A DNA stretch of 64,000 bases, taken from positions 310,001-374,000 of the forward strand of contig NZ_CP060040.1 in the NCBI RefSeq assembly GCF_014211915.1, written 5' to 3'. Below the pieces are notes generated by a model, which was not told where the DNA came from, made no database searches, and saw nothing but the letters and a program-made list of their open reading frames with translations. The position numbers were made by a program, and so were the translations under genes. This stretch comes from Burkholderia cenocepacia. Lineage in GTDB: Bacteria; Pseudomonadota; Gammaproteobacteria; Burkholderiales; Burkholderiaceae. Each line of letters starts with the position of its first letter. Position 1 is the first letter of the stretch. Positions 9,306-19,354 of this stretch are shown piece by piece.

Positions 9306-10724
9306 TTGTCCGAATTCGCTTCCCCCGCCGGCGCGCACGAGCCGGCCGTCAACTGGCGCGCGATGTCCGCCGTGCTGCTGGCCGTCGCGCTCGCCACCCT
9401 CGACACCGCGATCGCGAACACCGCGCTGCCCGCGATCGCCGCCGACCTGCATGCGTCGCCGGCCGCGTCCGTGTGGATCATCAACGCGTACCAGCTCGCG
9501 ATGGTCGCGACGCTGCTGCCGTTCGCGTCGCTCGGCGACATCGTCGGTCACAAGCGCGTGTATGTCGCCGGGCTGGCGGTGTTCACGCTGGCGTCGCTCG
9601 GTTGTTCGCTCGCGTCGACGCTGCCGATGCTGACGGCCGCGCGCATCGTGCAGGGCTTCGGTGCGAGCGCGATCATGAGCGTCAACGTCGCGCTGATTCG
9701 CGGCCTGTTTCCCGCGCACCGGCTCGGGCGCGGCGTCGGCTTCAACGCGCTCGTCGTCGGCGTGTCGTTCGCGGTGGGGCCGACGATCGCGTCGCTGATC
9801 CTGTCGGTGGCCGCGTGGCCGTGGCTGTTCGCGGTGAACGTGCCGCTCGGCGTGTTCGCGCTTGCAGTCGCGATTCCGTCGCTGCCGCAGACGGCGCGCG
9901 GCAAGCATGCGTTCGATCCGGTGGCCGCGCTGTTCAACGTGATCACGTTCGCGTCGCTGATCTTCGCGCTCGGCGAATTCGCGCAGCGTGGGCCGCTCTC
10001 GGTCGTGTTCGCGGCTGCTGCGGTGGCATTCTCGTTCGGCTGGCTGCTGATCCGCCGCCAGGCCGGGCACCCGGCGCCGATGCTGCCAGTCGACCTGTTC
10101 CGCCGGCCCGTGTTCACGCTGTCCGCGCTGACCGCCGTCTGCGCGTTCGCCGCGCAGGGGCTCGCGTTCGTGTCGCTGCCGTTCTATTTCGAAACCGTCC
10201 TGCATCGCAGTGCTGTTGAAACGGGGTTCCTGATGACGCCGTGGTCGGCGATCGTCGCGCTCGCCGCGCCGATCGCGGGGCGGCTGTCGGATCGTTATCC
10301 GCCCGGGCTGCTCGGCGCGATCGGCCTTGCATTGCTGAGCGCGGGCATGGTGTCGCTCGCCGCGCTGCCGGTGTCGCCGGGCGTCGTCGACATCGGCTGG
10401 CGGATGATGCTGTGCGGCGCGGGCTTCGGTTTCTTCCAGTCGCCGAACCTGAAGGCGCTGATGTCGAGCGCGCCGCCGGAGCGCAGCGGCGGCGCGAGCG
10501 GGATCATCGCGACCGCGCGGCTGATCGGGCAGGCGACGGGCGCGGCGCTCGTTGCGCTATCGTTCGGGATCGCGGGGCGCCACGGACCGACGCTTGCGTT
10601 GATGCTCGGTGCGGGTTTCGCGGGCGCGGCGAGCGTCGCGAGCGGGCTGCGGCTGTTCGCGCCGTCGCATCGGGCCGGCGCGCCGGTCGTGTCGGAGCCC
10701 GTGAAGGAGCCGGCGACGGAGTAG
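9306..10724 (+). CDS. MFS exporter, DHA2 (EmrB/QacA-like) family
   Basis: Inner-membrane drug/proton antiporter-like protein of about 472 residues. The first helix carries the family motif LDTAIANTALPAIAADLHAS (motif D1). WIINAYQLAMVATLLP and the cytoplasmic motif-A loop GDIVGHKRVYVAG follow. Hydrophobic segments are consistent with 14 helices. TTG 9306 (MSEFASPAGAHEPAVNW...) is chosen because the hydrophilic N-terminus is coding-like. The ribosome-binding site is poor, and ATG 9363 (MSAVLLAV) is possible. Substrate unknown. It stands alone, convergent with the protease gene. Confidence 0.85.
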   Translation: MSEFASPAGAHEPAVNWRAMSAVLLAVALATLDTAIANTALPAIAADLHASPAASVWIINAYQLAMVATLLPFASLGDIVGHKRVYVAGLAVFTLASLGCSLASTLPMLTAARIVQGFGASAIMSVNVALIRGLFPAHRLGRGVGFNALVVGVSFAVGPTIASLILSVAAWPWLFAVNVPLGVFALAVAIPSLPQTARGKHAFDPVAALFNVITFASLIFALGEFAQRGPLSVVFAAAAVAFSFGWLLIRRQAGHPAPMLPVDLFRRPVFTLSALTAVCAFAAQGLAFVSLPFYFETVLHRSAVETGFLMTPWSAIVALAAPIAGRLSDRYPPGLLGAIGLALLSAGMVSLAALPVSPGVVDIGWRMMLCGAGFGFFQSPNLKALMSSAPPERSGGASGIIATARLIGQATGAALVALSFGIAGRHGPTLALMLGAGFAGAASVASGLRLFAPSHRAGAPVVSEPVKEPATE

Positions 10725-10741
10725 GGCACGGGATGTTCACG

Positions 10742-10775
10742 ACCGGCGCGCGGCAAGCCATCGCCGCGCGCCGGT
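10742..10775. terminator. Perfect 13-bp hairpin between convergent genes
   Basis: ACCGGCGCGCGGC (10742-10754), 8-base loop, GCCGCGCGCCGGT (10763-10775). It lies between the ends of the MFS and protease genes and could stop transcription from both sides, although neither strand has a long T-run. Confidence 0.6.
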
Positions 10776-10788
10776 CTTCACGCTTCGC

Positions 10789-12522
10789 TCAGAACCCGCC
10801 CGACTTGATCAGCTGGTTGAGGTTCGCGATGTTCAGGCTGCCGAAGCCGGTCGTCAGATCCCAGCCGGTGCCGGCCTTGTAGCCATACCCCTGATAGCCG
10901 TTGTTGCCCGACACGACGTCGTAGCGCACGAGCGACGGATGCGACGGAATGTCCGCATAGAAGTTGCTGGCCGGGAAGCCGAGGCCTGTACCGTTCGCCG
11001 CGAGCAGGCGTGCCCAGAAGCCTGTGAAGATCGGTGCGGCGAGGCTCGTGCCGCCGATCTGCTGCAACTGGCCGTAGTTGTAGATGTACGCGCCCGTGCT
11101 TTGCGCGGCATCGAACGCGACGTCCGGCAACTGGCGATTGCTGCCCGACTGCCATGACGGCGCGGGCAGGATCGTGCTGACGCCGCCGCCTGTCGCCCAC
11201 AGCTTGCCGTTCGAATCGAGCCCTTCGTTCCACACCGTCTCGTTCGAGAACGCGCCCGCCGACGTCGTATAGAGCGTCGTGCCGCCGATCGCGAGCACAT
11301 GCGGCGACGAAGCCGGCCACGATACCGTGTAGTTCGAGCCGTCCGGATAGCCGCGGTTGTTGCACTCGTACACGCCTTCGTCGCCCGACGATACCGAGAA
11401 CGTCTGGCCCTGCGCGGCGGCCGTCGTGAAGATCTGCTCCTCCGCGTCGAGCGTGCCGTCCGCGTTCGCATCGGTTTCGCACCAGCCGAGCGACACGTTG
11501 ATCACCTTCGCGGTGTTGTCCGACACCGCGCGGTTGAACGCCTGTGTGAGGCCCGTGTTGCCGGCGGCGTTCAGGTCCGCCATGTAGAACACCAGCTTGC
11601 CGACCTGGCCGCCGGCCGAGCCGACGATCGACTGGCTGTCGAGATCCCATTCGCCCTGGCCGTCCTGGTCGTCGGTGTAGCTGCCGCCCGTGCCGTTGGT
11701 CTTGACGGTCTGCGTGGAAACCGTGCCGTAGCCGTTGCTCGACGTGAACTGCTTCAGGTCCTGCAGCGTCTGCGACACGCCGCCGATCGTGATGATGCCG
11801 ACGGTCACGCCGGCTGCGGTCGGTACGCCGGTCGCGTTGTAGAGGCCCGGGAATTCCTTCGGATAGTGGCCTGTGGCCGTGCCGGCCGCGAGCGCCTGCG
11901 GTTTCGCCACGTTGCCGATGCGCAGCAGCGGCCGCGCACGCGCGACACTTTGCAGCCCGAGCACCGAGCCGACGACGTCGCCGAGTGCGCGCGGCACCTG
12001 CGCGGTCGACGTGTTGGCGAAGCCTGAACGGCCTGCGTACTCGAAGTGCACGAGCGACGTGTTGAAGGCCGTCTTCACCGTGCCGGCCGTGCCGCTGGCG
12101 GAGATCAGCAGCCGGTTCGGCGCGACCTCGACGTTCGTGAAGCCGCTCTTGTGCAGATAGTCGACGACCGACCGCACCTGCGCATCGGTCGGCGCGTAGT
12201 TCGCGAGGAACTGTTCATGCGTCAGGTACTGGCGGTAATGCGCGCTGCCGGGCCGGTTCACGTCGCGCGCCAGCTGCTTGAGCTGCGCGGCGTTGCGCAG
12301 CTTCAGGCTGACGACGACGTTGGTCGTCTCGCCGGCCGCGAGTTCGAGCGACGGCGCCGCACTGCGCGCCATCAACTGCGGGCCGGTCAGAAAGGCTTTC
12401 GTATGGGTATCGACCCAATCCGTCGCCGCATGCGCCGCAACGGCGGCGAACACGAGCGGTGCCACGCACGCCAGACGGCGGGGCGACGGAAGGGGAAGGG
12501 CAAACCAGGCGTTCCTTTTCAT
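10789..12522 (-). CDS. Secreted sedolisin-type serine-carboxyl peptidase (S53)
   Basis: Acid-active secreted protease precursor of 577 residues. The signal peptide ends at about AAHAA (33). An S53 activation domain follows (about 40-190, with HYRQYLTHEQFLANYAPT), which is removed on maturation. In the catalytic domain, GEWDLDSQS supplies the Glu291/Asp295 pair, NVSLGWCETDANADG (about 340) carries the oxyanion Asp, and GGTSLAAP holds Ser493. The C-terminal GYGYKAGTGWDLTTGFGSL is the calcium-site region of the family. ATG 12522 has AAAGGA upstream. Related Burkholderia and Pseudomonas enzymes are pepstatin-insensitive acid proteases. It is monocistronic. Confidence 0.93.
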   Translation of the reverse strand: MKRNAWFALPLPSPRRLACVAPLVFAAVAAHAATDWVDTHTKAFLTGPQLMARSAAPSLELAAGETTNVVVSLKLRNAAQLKQLARDVNRPGSAHYRQYLTHEQFLANYAPTDAQVRSVVDYLHKSGFTNVEVAPNRLLISASGTAGTVKTAFNTSLVHFEYAGRSGFANTSTAQVPRALGDVVGSVLGLQSVARARPLLRIGNVAKPQALAAGTATGHYPKEFPGLYNATGVPTAAGVTVGIITIGGVSQTLQDLKQFTSSNGYGTVSTQTVKTNGTGGSYTDDQDGQGEWDLDSQSIVGSAGGQVGKLVFYMADLNAAGNTGLTQAFNRAVSDNTAKVINVSLGWCETDANADGTLDAEEQIFTTAAAQGQTFSVSSGDEGVYECNNRGYPDGSNYTVSWPASSPHVLAIGGTTLYTTSAGAFSNETVWNEGLDSNGKLWATGGGVSTILPAPSWQSGSNRQLPDVAFDAAQSTGAYIYNYGQLQQIGGTSLAAPIFTGFWARLLAANGTGLGFPASNFYADIPSHPSLVRYDVVSGNNGYQGYGYKAGTGWDLTTGFGSLNIANLNQLIKSGGF

Positions 12523-12637
12523 CGGGAGTCCTTTTTAGGAGAGGCGACGTTACTGGAACCCCCGGCCCTTGTGGGGCCGCGAGCGGTGACGAGCGTAGGG
12601 CGTCGGTGGCGTTCGGGTAGCTGCCATTTTCCATAGC

Positions 12638-12651
12638 TGTCAGTTCTGACA
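12638..12651. promoter_or_regulatory. Inverted repeat upstream of the protease gene
   Basis: TGTCAG-TT-CTGACA (12638-12651) lies about 115 bases upstream of the protease start and may be an operator. The rest of 12523-13134 shows no gene I can support on either strand. Confidence 0.3.
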
Positions 12652-13134
12652 ATGGGACGCATGAGTGCGCGCGCGGCGTCGTACATGTTGACGATGGCGA
12701 GGCCGGCGGGCGGAACCGGTTCGCGGTACGACGGTGCGGCGACGCGCGTCGCTCACACGCACGAGTCGTTCGTTGCAGCGTTGGAATGTGCGCGTTCGTG
12801 GAGGTGAGGACCGCGTGGATGCATGACGTTTGCGTGTCAATGGCGGCACGCCGTATCGCACTATGTGGTCATTGGAAGCAACCCGTCAGGAACGGCTTCG
12901 TGCAGGCACAAGAACGGGGCAGGCCGACTCCGGACGTTTCCCGAACTGTGGAACGGCGCGTCGGGCAGTCTTGCAGGCTGCTTTCGGATCGCGCGTCACA
13001 ATCGCCGATTAGAAGAAATGCTCGAATCCGGCGCGGGCGCGGGCCGGTGCGACGCACGCACCCGTGGCGCGAGATCGAACGACGTCGTTCGCGAAATCCC
13101 GCCTTGACGTGCGGCGATCAGCAGCTATCCTTCA

Positions 13135-13158
13135 ATCCATAACCATCGAGTTATGGAT
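13135..13158. promoter_or_regulatory. ArsR-type operator (9-bp perfect inverted repeat)
   Basis: ATCCATAAC (13135-13143), spacer CATCGA, GTTATGGAT (13150-13158). The repeat ends 10 bases before the ArsR start codon and takes the place where a ribosome-binding site would normally sit. Its size and symmetry fit a winged-helix dimer, so autorepression is likely. Confidence 0.8.
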
Positions 13159-13168
13159 TGTGCCAGAC

Positions 13169-13492
13169 ATGCAGAACACCCACGACACGCTTTTCCGGAC
13201 ACTCGCCGATCCCACGCGCCGCGCGCTTTTCGAGCGGCTGTGCGCGGAGGGCGAGCTGACGGTTGCCGCGCTGACCGCCCACGCGGGCGTGTCGCAGCCG
13301 GCCGTGTCGAAGCACCTTGGCGTACTGAAGCAGGCCGGGCTCGTGAACGACCGTCACGAAGGCCGGCAGACGCACTACAGCGCGCAGCCGCAGGCGCTGG
13401 CCCCGTTGATCGACTGGACGAGCCAGATGGCGGGCTTCTGGCAGAGCCGGTTCGATGCCCTCGAAGATCTGCTCAAAAGGATGGATCAGTAA
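13169..13492 (+). CDS. ArsR-family transcriptional regulator
   Basis: Small winged-helix repressor of 107 residues. LADPTRRALFERLCAEGELT and the recognition helix VSQPAVSKHLGVLKQAGLV are typical of the SRPBCC-associated ArsR group (resembling YdfF/SdpR-type proteins), not the metal sensors. No CxC metal motif is present. ATG 13169 has no Shine-Dalgarno sequence, and the operator comes right up to it. It overlaps the next gene by one base (TAATG), so the three genes form one operon. The inducer is unknown. Confidence 0.92.
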   Translation: MQNTHDTLFRTLADPTRRALFERLCAEGELTVAALTAHAGVSQPAVSKHLGVLKQAGLVNDRHEGRQTHYSAQPQALAPLIDWTSQMAGFWQSRFDALEDLLKRMDQ

Positions 13493-13923
13493 TGAACCAA
13501 GCCACTACCGAAACGCGCTCCGTCGTCGTCGACCGGGAACTGCCGCATCCGCCGGAGAAGATCTGGCGCGCGCTCACGCAACCGCACCTGATCGAGGCGT
13601 GGCTGATGAAGAGCGACTTCGAGCCCGTCGCGGGCCGTGCGTTCAGCTTCCGCGCGGACTGGGGCTCGGTCGACTGTACGGTCCTCGCGATCGAGCCGCA
13701 CCGCACGCTGTCCTATACGTGGGCGGCCCACGGCCTCGAAAGCGTCGTGACGTGGACGCTTACGCCGACGCCGGCCGGCACGCACCTGCGCATGGAGCAG
13801 GCGGGCTTCCGTACGGATCAGGAACAGGCCTACCGCGGTGCGCAGCACGGCTGGGTGCGGTTCTTCGATTCGCTCGAACAGGTGCTGGCGCACCCCGACG
13901 AAGGCACGGAGGCCCGCTCATGA
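13492..13923 (+). CDS. SRPBCC (AHSA1/START-like) domain protein
   Basis: Cytoplasmic protein of 143 residues with an Activator-of-Hsp90 (AHSA1)-like SRPBCC fold that encloses a hydrophobic ligand pocket. Characteristic segments are HPPEKIWRALTQPHLIEAWL at the start, then SYTWAA and VTWTLTP. The partner of such proteins is commonly an upstream ArsR regulator, as here. The start codon overlaps the ArsR stop and the stop codon overlaps the next start (ATGA). The biochemical role is unknown; ligand binding or transfer is inferred from the fold. Confidence 0.88.
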   Translation: MNQATTETRSVVVDRELPHPPEKIWRALTQPHLIEAWLMKSDFEPVAGRAFSFRADWGSVDCTVLAIEPHRTLSYTWAAHGLESVVTWTLTPTPAGTHLRMEQAGFRTDQEQAYRGAQHGWVRFFDSLEQVLAHPDEGTEARS

Positions 13924-14363
13924 GCGCAGCATCGGACCCGACCCCGTCGGAGCGTATCGATGCGCTGATCGCCGGCATCGTCGACTGGCGCGGCAAGACG
14001 TTCGCCGAGCTCCGGCAGACGATTCTCGCGGCGGACGACAGCATCGTCGAGGAATGGAAGTGGATGGGCAGCCCCGTGTGGTCGTGCGACGGGATGATCG
14101 CGGTCGCGAACGCGCACAAGGGCAAGGTGAAGCTGACGTTCATGCACGGCGCGAAATTGCCCGATCCCGACCAGCTGTTCAACGACGGCCTCGAAGGCAA
14201 TGCGCGGCGCGCGATCGATTTCTTCGAAGGCGACAAGCTCGACAAGCGGGCGTTGAAGCACCTCGTGCGCGCGGCGATCGAATACAACCGCACCCATCTG
14301 AAGAAGAACGCGCGGGCGGGTTCCTCCGCGGGCGCGAAGGTGCGAAGCAGCAAGGCGGCGTGA
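13920..14363 (+). CDS. DUF1801 (YdhG-like) protein
   Basis: Protein of 147 residues. The core (about 10-120) matches the DUF1801 family by WRGKTFAELRQTILAAD, EWKWMGSPVWSCDGMIAVA and the late segment FNDGLEGNARRAIDF. The tail is Lys/Arg/Ser-rich. It has no signal peptide or membrane segment. Family function is not established. ATG 13920 overlaps the preceding stop by 4 bases, so it is translationally coupled to the SRPBCC gene. The ArsR-SRPBCC-DUF1801 trio recurs in other proteobacteria, as I remember. Confidence 0.85.
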   Translation: MSAASDPTPSERIDALIAGIVDWRGKTFAELRQTILAADDSIVEEWKWMGSPVWSCDGMIAVANAHKGKVKLTFMHGAKLPDPDQLFNDGLEGNARRAIDFFEGDKLDKRALKHLVRAAIEYNRTHLKKNARAGSSAGAKVRSSKAA

Positions 14364-14456
14364 CGCGCGAGCCGGATGCCGGCCGGTGACATCCCGCGAA
14401 AGCGTGGCGCCGCCGTGCGGTCGACGCTACGCCGCGGGCCCACCGAGCGACAGACG

Positions 14457-14482
14457 AAAAAAAGCCCGACACGAGGTCGGGC
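14457..14482 (-). terminator. Intrinsic terminator of acnA
   Basis: On the minus strand GCCCGAC-CTCGT-GTCGGGC is followed by seven Ts (14463 down to 14457). A textbook Rho-independent terminator 58 bases past the acnA stop. Confidence 0.92.
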
Positions 14483-14540
14483 ATCCAAATCGGCCGCAAC
14501 CGCCCGCGAGGCGGCTGCGGCACCTGCAACAGCCGCGCGC

Positions 14541-17258
14541 TTACGCTGCGAGCAGCGAGCGCAGCACGAACGGCAGAATCCCGCCGTGCTTGTAGTAGTC
14601 GACTTCGATCGGCGTATCGATGCGCAGCAGCACCGGCACGCGCTGCGTTTCGCCGTTCTTGCGATGGATCACGAGCGTGACGTCCTGCTGCGGCTTGAAG
14701 TCGTCGCCAAGGCCTTCGATGTCGTACGTCTCTTCACCGGTGATGCCGAGCGACTGGACGCTGTCCGCGCCCTTGAACTGCAGCGGCAGCACGCCCATGC
14801 CGACCAGGTTCGAGCGGTGGATGCGCTCGAAGCTGCGTGCGATCACGGCCTTCACGCCGAGCAGCTGCGTGCCCTTCGCGGCCCAGTCGCGCGACGAGCC
14901 CGTGCCGTACTCTTCGCCCGCGAACACGACGGTCGGCGTGCCGGCTGCGACGTACTGCATCGCTGCGTCGTAGATCGACTGCTGTTCGCCGCTCGGCTGG
15001 TGGATCGTCAGGCCGCCTTCGACGCGCGTGCCGTCCGCCTTCGGCGGGATCATCAGGTTCTTGATCCGGACGTTCGCGAACGTGCCGCGCATCATCACGT
15101 CATGGTTGCCGCGGCGCGAGCCGTAGCTGTTGAAGTCGGCCTTCTGCACGCCGTTTTCCTTCAGCCACTTGCCTGCCGGCGAGTCTTCCTTGATCGAGCC
15201 TGCCGGGCTGATGTGGTCGGTCGTGACCGAGTCGCCGAAGATGCCCAGTGCGCGCGCGCCCTTGACCGTCGGGATCGATGCAGCCGGCTCCATCGAGAAG
15301 TCGTTGCCGAAGAACGGCGGCTCGGCGATGTACGTCGACTTCGGCCAGTCGTAGACCTCGCCCGATTCGCCCTCGATCTTGCTCCAGAGGTCGCCCTTCT
15401 TGGTCAGCTTCGAGTAGTTGTCCTCGAATTTCTTCGGATCGAGCGCGAACTTGAGCAGCGCGTGGATTTCGTCGCTCGTCGGCCAGATGTCGCCGAGGTA
15501 GATGTCACGGCCGCCCTTGCCCTTGCCGACCGGCTCGGTCATCAGGTCACGCGTGATGTTGCCGGCGATCGCGTACGCGACGACCAGCGGCGGCGACGCG
15601 AGGAAGTTCGCGCGGATGTTCGGGTGGATACGCGCTTCGAAGTTACGGTTGCCGGACAGCACGGCCGCCGCGACGATGTCGTTCTTCGTGATCGCCTCGT
15701 TCAGTTCCGGCGTCAGGTCGCCCGCGTTGCCGATACAGGTCGTGCAGCCGTACGCCGCGACTTCGAAGCCGAGCTTCGACAGGTAGGGCAGCAGGCCCGT
15801 CTTCGTCAGGTATTCGGTGACGATGCGCGATCCCGGCGCGAGCGAGGTCTTGATCTTCGGGTCGACCGTGAGGCCGGCCTCGACCGCCTTCTTCGCGAGC
15901 AGGCCGGCGGCCAGCAGCACGCTCGGGTTCGACGTGTTCGTGCACGACGTGATCGCGGCGATCAGCACGTCGCCGTTCTTCACGTCGACGCCGTTGCTCG
16001 TCGTGTATTGCGTGTTCAGGTCGTCCGCCTTCTTCGCGAAGCCGTTTTCGGCAACCGGCTTCGAGAACAGGTCGGTGAACGTCGACTTGACGTGGCCGAT
16101 CTCGATGCGGTCCTGCGGGCGCTTCGGGCCGGCCAGCGACGGCGCGACCGTCGCGAGGTCGAGCGTCACCGTCTTCGTGTAGTCGATGTCGCCGGCCTTC
16201 GGGATGCCGAACAGGTTCTGCGCCTTGAAGTAGTTTTCGAACGCGGCGATTTCGGCCTTCGTGCGGCCCGTGCCTTCGAAGTAGTCGATCGTCTTTTCGT
16301 CGACCGGGAAGAAGCCCATCGTCGCGCCGTATTCCGGCGCCATGTTGCCGATCGTCGCGCGGTCCGGCAGCGACAGCGAGCGCGTGCCTTCGCCGAAGAA
16401 TTCGACGAACTTGCCGACGACCTTCTCCTTGCGCAGCATTTCGGTGATCGTCAGCACCAGGTCGGTGGCCGTCACGCCTTCGCGCAGCTTGCCCTTCAGC
16501 TCGACGCCGACGACGTCCGGCGTCAGGAAGTACACCGGCTGGCCGAGCATGCCGGCTTCCGCCTCGATGCCGCCCACGCCCCAGCCGACCACGCCGATGC
16601 CGTTGATCATCGTCGTGTGGCTGTCCGTGCCGACGAGGGTGTCCGGGTAGTACACGGTGTCGCCGCCGTCGGTCTTCTTGTGGACGCCGCGCGCGAGGTA
16701 TTCGAGGTTCACCTGGTGGACGATGCCCACGCCCGGCGGCACGACCTTGAACGTGTCGAACGCCTGCATGCCCCACTTCATGAACTGGTAGCGCTCGTTG
16801 TTGCGCTGGAATTCCAGCTTCATGTTCAGGTCGAGCGCGTCCTTCTGGCGGAAGTAGTCGATCTGGACCGAGTGATCGACGACGAGATCGACCGGGACCA
16901 GCGGTTCGATCTTCTTCGGGTTCTTGCCCGTGCGTTCGGCGACGCCGCGCATGGCCGCGATGTCGGCGAGCAGCGGTACGCCCGTGAAATCCTGCAGCAC
17001 GACGCGCGACACGACGAACGGAATCTCGTCGACGCGCTTCGCGGTCGGCTTCCAGTTCGCGAGCTGCTCGATGTGCTCTTCGGTGATCTTCTTGCCGTCG
17101 TAGTTGCGCAGCACGGACTCGAGCACGATGCGGATCGACACCGGCAGGCGTTCGATCTTCGTCTTCAGTTCCTTGCCGAGCTGCGGCAGCGAGTAGAACT
17201 TGCCTTTGCCGGAACCGCTGTCGAATTCCTTGAGGGTCTTGTGGAGATTGTGGGCCAT
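14541..17258 (-). CDS. acnA: Aconitate hydratase A
   Basis: TCA-cycle enzyme of 905 residues that interconverts citrate and isocitrate with a [4Fe-4S] cluster. The three cluster cysteines are visible: one in ITSCTNTSN (about 436) and two in [10 protein letters not shown] (about 503 and 506). [20 protein letters not shown] is the family signature, and [19 protein letters not shown] lies in the swivelling C-terminal domain. Length equals E. coli AcnA-type enzymes. The 52-base gap after prpD has no terminator, so the two are probably cotranscribed. An AcnD-like role in the methylcitrate cycle is less likely by length and motifs. Confidence 0.96.
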   Translation of the reverse strand: MAHNLHKTLKEFDSGSGKGKFYSLPQLGKELKTKIERLPVSIRIVLESVLRNYDGKKITEEHIEQLANWKPTAKRVDEIPFVVSRVVLQDFTGVPLLADIAAMRGVAERTGKNPKKIEPLVPVDLVVDHSVQIDYFRQKDALDLNMKLEFQRNNERYQFMKWGMQAFDTFKVVPPGVGIVHQVNLEYLARGVHKKTDGGDTVYYPDTLVGTDSHTTMINGIGVVGWGVGGIEAEAGMLGQPVYFLTPDVVGVELKGKLREGVTATDLVLTITEMLRKEKVVGKFVEFFGEGTRSLSLPDRATIGNMAPEYGATMGFFPVDEKTIDYFEGTGRTKAEIAAFENYFKAQNLFGIPKAGDIDYTKTVTLDLATVAPSLAGPKRPQDRIEIGHVKSTFTDLFSKPVAENGFAKKADDLNTQYTTSNGVDVKNGDVLIAAITSCTNTSNPSVLLAAGLLAKKAVEAGLTVDPKIKTSLAPGSRIVTEYLTKTGLLPYLSKLGFEVAAYGCTTCIGNAGDLTPELNEAITKNDIVAAAVLSGNRNFEARIHPNIRANFLASPPLVVAYAIAGNITRDLMTEPVGKGKGGRDIYLGDIWPTSDEIHALLKFALDPKKFEDNYSKLTKKGDLWSKIEGESGEVYDWPKSTYIAEPPFFGNDFSMEPAASIPTVKGARALGIFGDSVTTDHISPAGSIKEDSPAGKWLKENGVQKADFNSYGSRRGNHDVMMRGTFANVRIKNLMIPPKADGTRVEGGLTIHQPSGEQQSIYDAAMQYVAAGTPTVVFAGEEYGTGSSRDWAAKGTQLLGVKAVIARSFERIHRSNLVGMGVLPLQFKGADSVQSLGITGEETYDIEGLGDDFKPQQDVTLVIHRKNGETQRVPVLLRIDTPIEVDYYKHGGILPFVLRSLLAA

Positions 17259-17310
17259 GGTGATTTTCCTGGGTTTAAGGCTAGGAAACTACGTGTCCTG
17301 TAAATGACGG

Positions 17311-18762
17311 CTATATCACGTACAAGTCGACGTACTCATCGACCGGCATCGCTTCGAGCTTTGCCTGGTCCAGCGACACGTCGAGAATCGCTTGTTGCTG
17401 CTTGGCCGGAAAGCGACGGGCGAGGTTGGTCCTGAACTTCTCGACCAGGAGCGGAACGCCTTCGGCGCGCCGCCGCCGATGGCCGAGCGGATACTCGACC
17501 GCCACTTCGGCAAGCTTCGATCCGTCCGTGAACGCGATCGTCAGCGCATTCGCGATCGATCGCTTGTCCGGATCGTGGTAATCCTTCGTGAACTGCGGAT
17601 CCTCGACGCACACGGTTTTCGCGCGCAGCGCGTCGATGCGCGGGTCCGCCGCGGCCGCGTCTTCATAGTCGGCCGCGGTCAGCCGGCCGAACAGCAGCGG
17701 CACGGCGACCATGTACTGGATGCAGTGGTCGCGGTCGGCCGGATTGGCGAGCGGGCCCTGCTTGTCGATGATGCGGATCGCGGCCGCGTGCGTGCGGATC
17801 GTGATCCGGCTGATGTCGTCGGTCGTGCGGCCCGCCGCGGCGAGCTGCGCGTGCAGCTGCAGCGCGGCCTCGGCGGCCGTCTGCGCATGAAATTCGGCGG
17901 GGAATGCGATCTTGAACAGCACGTTTTCCATCACGTACGTGCCGTACGGGCGCTGGAAGCGGAACGGCTTGCCGTCGAACAGCACGTCGTAGAAGCCCCA
18001 GGTTTTGGCGGTGAGCGCCGACGGATAGCCCATTTCACCCGTTTTCGCGATCAGCGCGAGGCGCACCGCGCGGGACGTCGCATCGCCGGCCGCCCACGAT
18101 TTGCGCGAACCGGTGTTCGGCGCATGGCGGTACGTACGCAGCGCGTGGCCGTCGACGAATGCGTTGGAGACCGCGTTGATCAGCTCGTCGCGCGTGAGCC
18201 CGAGCAGGCGCCCGACGACGGCCGTCGATGCGACCTTCACGAGCAGCACGTGGTCGAGCCCGACCGCGTTGAACGAGTTCTCGAGCGCGAGGCAGCCCTG
18301 GATCTCGTGGGCCTGGATCATCGCGACCAGCACGTCGCGCATCGCGAGCGGCTTCCGGCCGGCCGCGCGGGCCGTGCGGGAGAGCCAGTCGGCCGTCGCC
18401 AGGATCCCGCCGAGGTTGTCGGACGGATGACCCCATTCGGCGGCGAGCCAGGTGTCGTTGAAGTCCAGCCAGCGGATCATCGCGCCGATGTCGAACGCGG
18501 CCTGGACGGGATCCAGCTGGAAGGACGTGCCTGGCACCTTCGCGCCGTTCGGCACGATCGTGCCGGGCACGACGGGGCCGAGCAGCTTGGTGCAGGCAGG
18601 GTAGGACAGCGCCTCGAGTCCGCATCCGAGCGTGTCGATCAGGCAATGACGCGCCGTCTCCAGCGCGAGCGCGCTGTCGATGCCGGTGTTCAGCACGTAG
18701 TCGACGATGTCGACGAGTACCGAATCCGGCGCGGGGCGGACGTTGGAGACCGGGGCGGACAT
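17311..18762 (-). CDS. prpD: 2-methylcitrate dehydratase PrpD (MmgE/PrpD family)
   Basis: Enzyme of 483 residues that dehydrates 2-methylcitrate to 2-methylaconitate, independent of Fe-S clusters. It uses the MmgE/PrpD fold throughout; [20 protein letters not shown] and [20 protein letters not shown] are the family's most conserved stretch. Length matches E. coli PrpD (483). No prpB, prpC or acnB-like gene is nearby, and acnA follows at 52 bases, suggesting PrpD and AcnA act in sequence. The start at 18762 has a poor ribosome-binding site, but no better one is visible. PrpD enzymes also act on citrate, so a TCA-linked role is possible. Confidence 0.93.
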   Translation of the reverse strand: MSAPVSNVRPAPDSVLVDIVDYVLNTGIDSALALETARHCLIDTLGCGLEALSYPACTKLLGPVVPGTIVPNGAKVPGTSFQLDPVQAAFDIGAMIRWLDFNDTWLAAEWGHPSDNLGGILATADWLSRTARAAGRKPLAMRDVLVAMIQAHEIQGCLALENSFNAVGLDHVLLVKVASTAVVGRLLGLTRDELINAVSNAFVDGHALRTYRHAPNTGSRKSWAAGDATSRAVRLALIAKTGEMGYPSALTAKTWGFYDVLFDGKPFRFQRPYGTYVMENVLFKIAFPAEFHAQTAAEAALQLHAQLAAAGRTTDDISRITIRTHAAAIRIIDKQGPLANPADRDHCIQYMVAVPLLFGRLTAADYEDAAAADPRIDALRAKTVCVEDPQFTKDYHDPDKRSIANALTIAFTDGSKLAEVAVEYPLGHRRRRAEGVPLLVEKFRTNLARRFPAKQQQAILDVSLDQAKLEAMPVDEYVDLYVI

Positions 18763-18781
18763 CGAGGGGCCGGGGGGACGC

Positions 18782-19297
18782 TTAGTTCGCGGCCGGCTTC
18801 AGCTCGTTCGACTGCGTCGGCGCTGCGTTGCCCTGTGCCATTTCCGGCGTCACGCATTCGTCCGCGAGACGCTCGCCGCCGTTCGCGTCGGAGAACAGCA
18901 TCGCCTTGGTCGGGATCACGACCAGCTTGAAGCCGGCTGCCGGATCGTAGAACGTGTCGGCGCCCGTCGTCGTGGCCTGACGCGGCAGCTTGTAGTTCTT
19001 CTTCGCCCAGTGAACCGTGACGACCTGGTCGCGCTTCATGTCGCCGGCGAGGTCGAACGACAGGCCTTCCTTACAGGCCCACTTGACCGCGCCGTCCGGT
19101 ACCGGATCGACCTTGGCGGCTGCGCGCGCCTGCGCCTTCTTGCTGCGCGGGATGATGCGCTTGGCCGGCGCCGGGCGCTTGGCCGTGGCCTTCTTCGCGG
19201 TCGTGGTGGCCGTACCCTGGGCAAACGCGCTCGGAGCCGACACCAGCATCGTGGCGGACAAGGCGCCGATGGCGGTAGCGATCAGGAGTTTCTTCAT
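18782..19297 (-). CDS. Secreted protein with MliC-like (lysozyme-inhibitor) C-terminal region
   Basis: Exported protein of 171 residues. The signal peptide is [20 protein letters not shown] followed by APSAFA (cleavage near 26). A basic Lys/Arg/Ala-rich linker comes next (about 35-65). A compact domain (about 70-150) has two cysteines framing the pattern [51 protein letters not shown] and ADEC. This strand pattern and cysteine spacing recall MliC/PliC inhibitors of C-type lysozyme. That likeness is from pattern only, and the family's key Ser/Lys residues are not clearly aligned. It is placed just upstream of prpD with a 19-base gap, so possibly the first gene of prpD-acnA transcription. Confidence 0.6.
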   Translation of the reverse strand: MKKLLIATAIGALSATMLVSAPSAFAQGTATTTAKKATAKRPAPAKRIIPRSKKAQARAAAKVDPVPDGAVKWACKEGLSFDLAGDMKRDQVVTVHWAKKNYKLPRQATTTGADTFYDPAAGFKLVVIPTKAMLFSDANGGERLADECVTPEMAQGNAAPTQSNELKPAAN

Positions 19298-19330
19298 GGA
19301 GTCAGAACCTTTCGATAATCAGTTGACAAG

Positions 19331-19354
19331 GGCCGGCAATCGAAACTGCCGGCC
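19331..19354. repeat. 8-bp inverted repeat upstream of the MliC-like gene
   Basis: GGCCGGCA-N8-TGCCGGCC (19331-19354), 33 bases before the start codon of the minus-strand secreted protein gene. It may be an operator or a 5' leader hairpin. The rest of 19298-19527 has nothing else I can support. Confidence 0.35.

Noticed and set aside
14376..17303. Plus-strand open frame of about 975 codons opposite acnA
   Set aside because: Composition is Arg/Val/Asp-rich without family motifs, and acnA on the other strand is certain.
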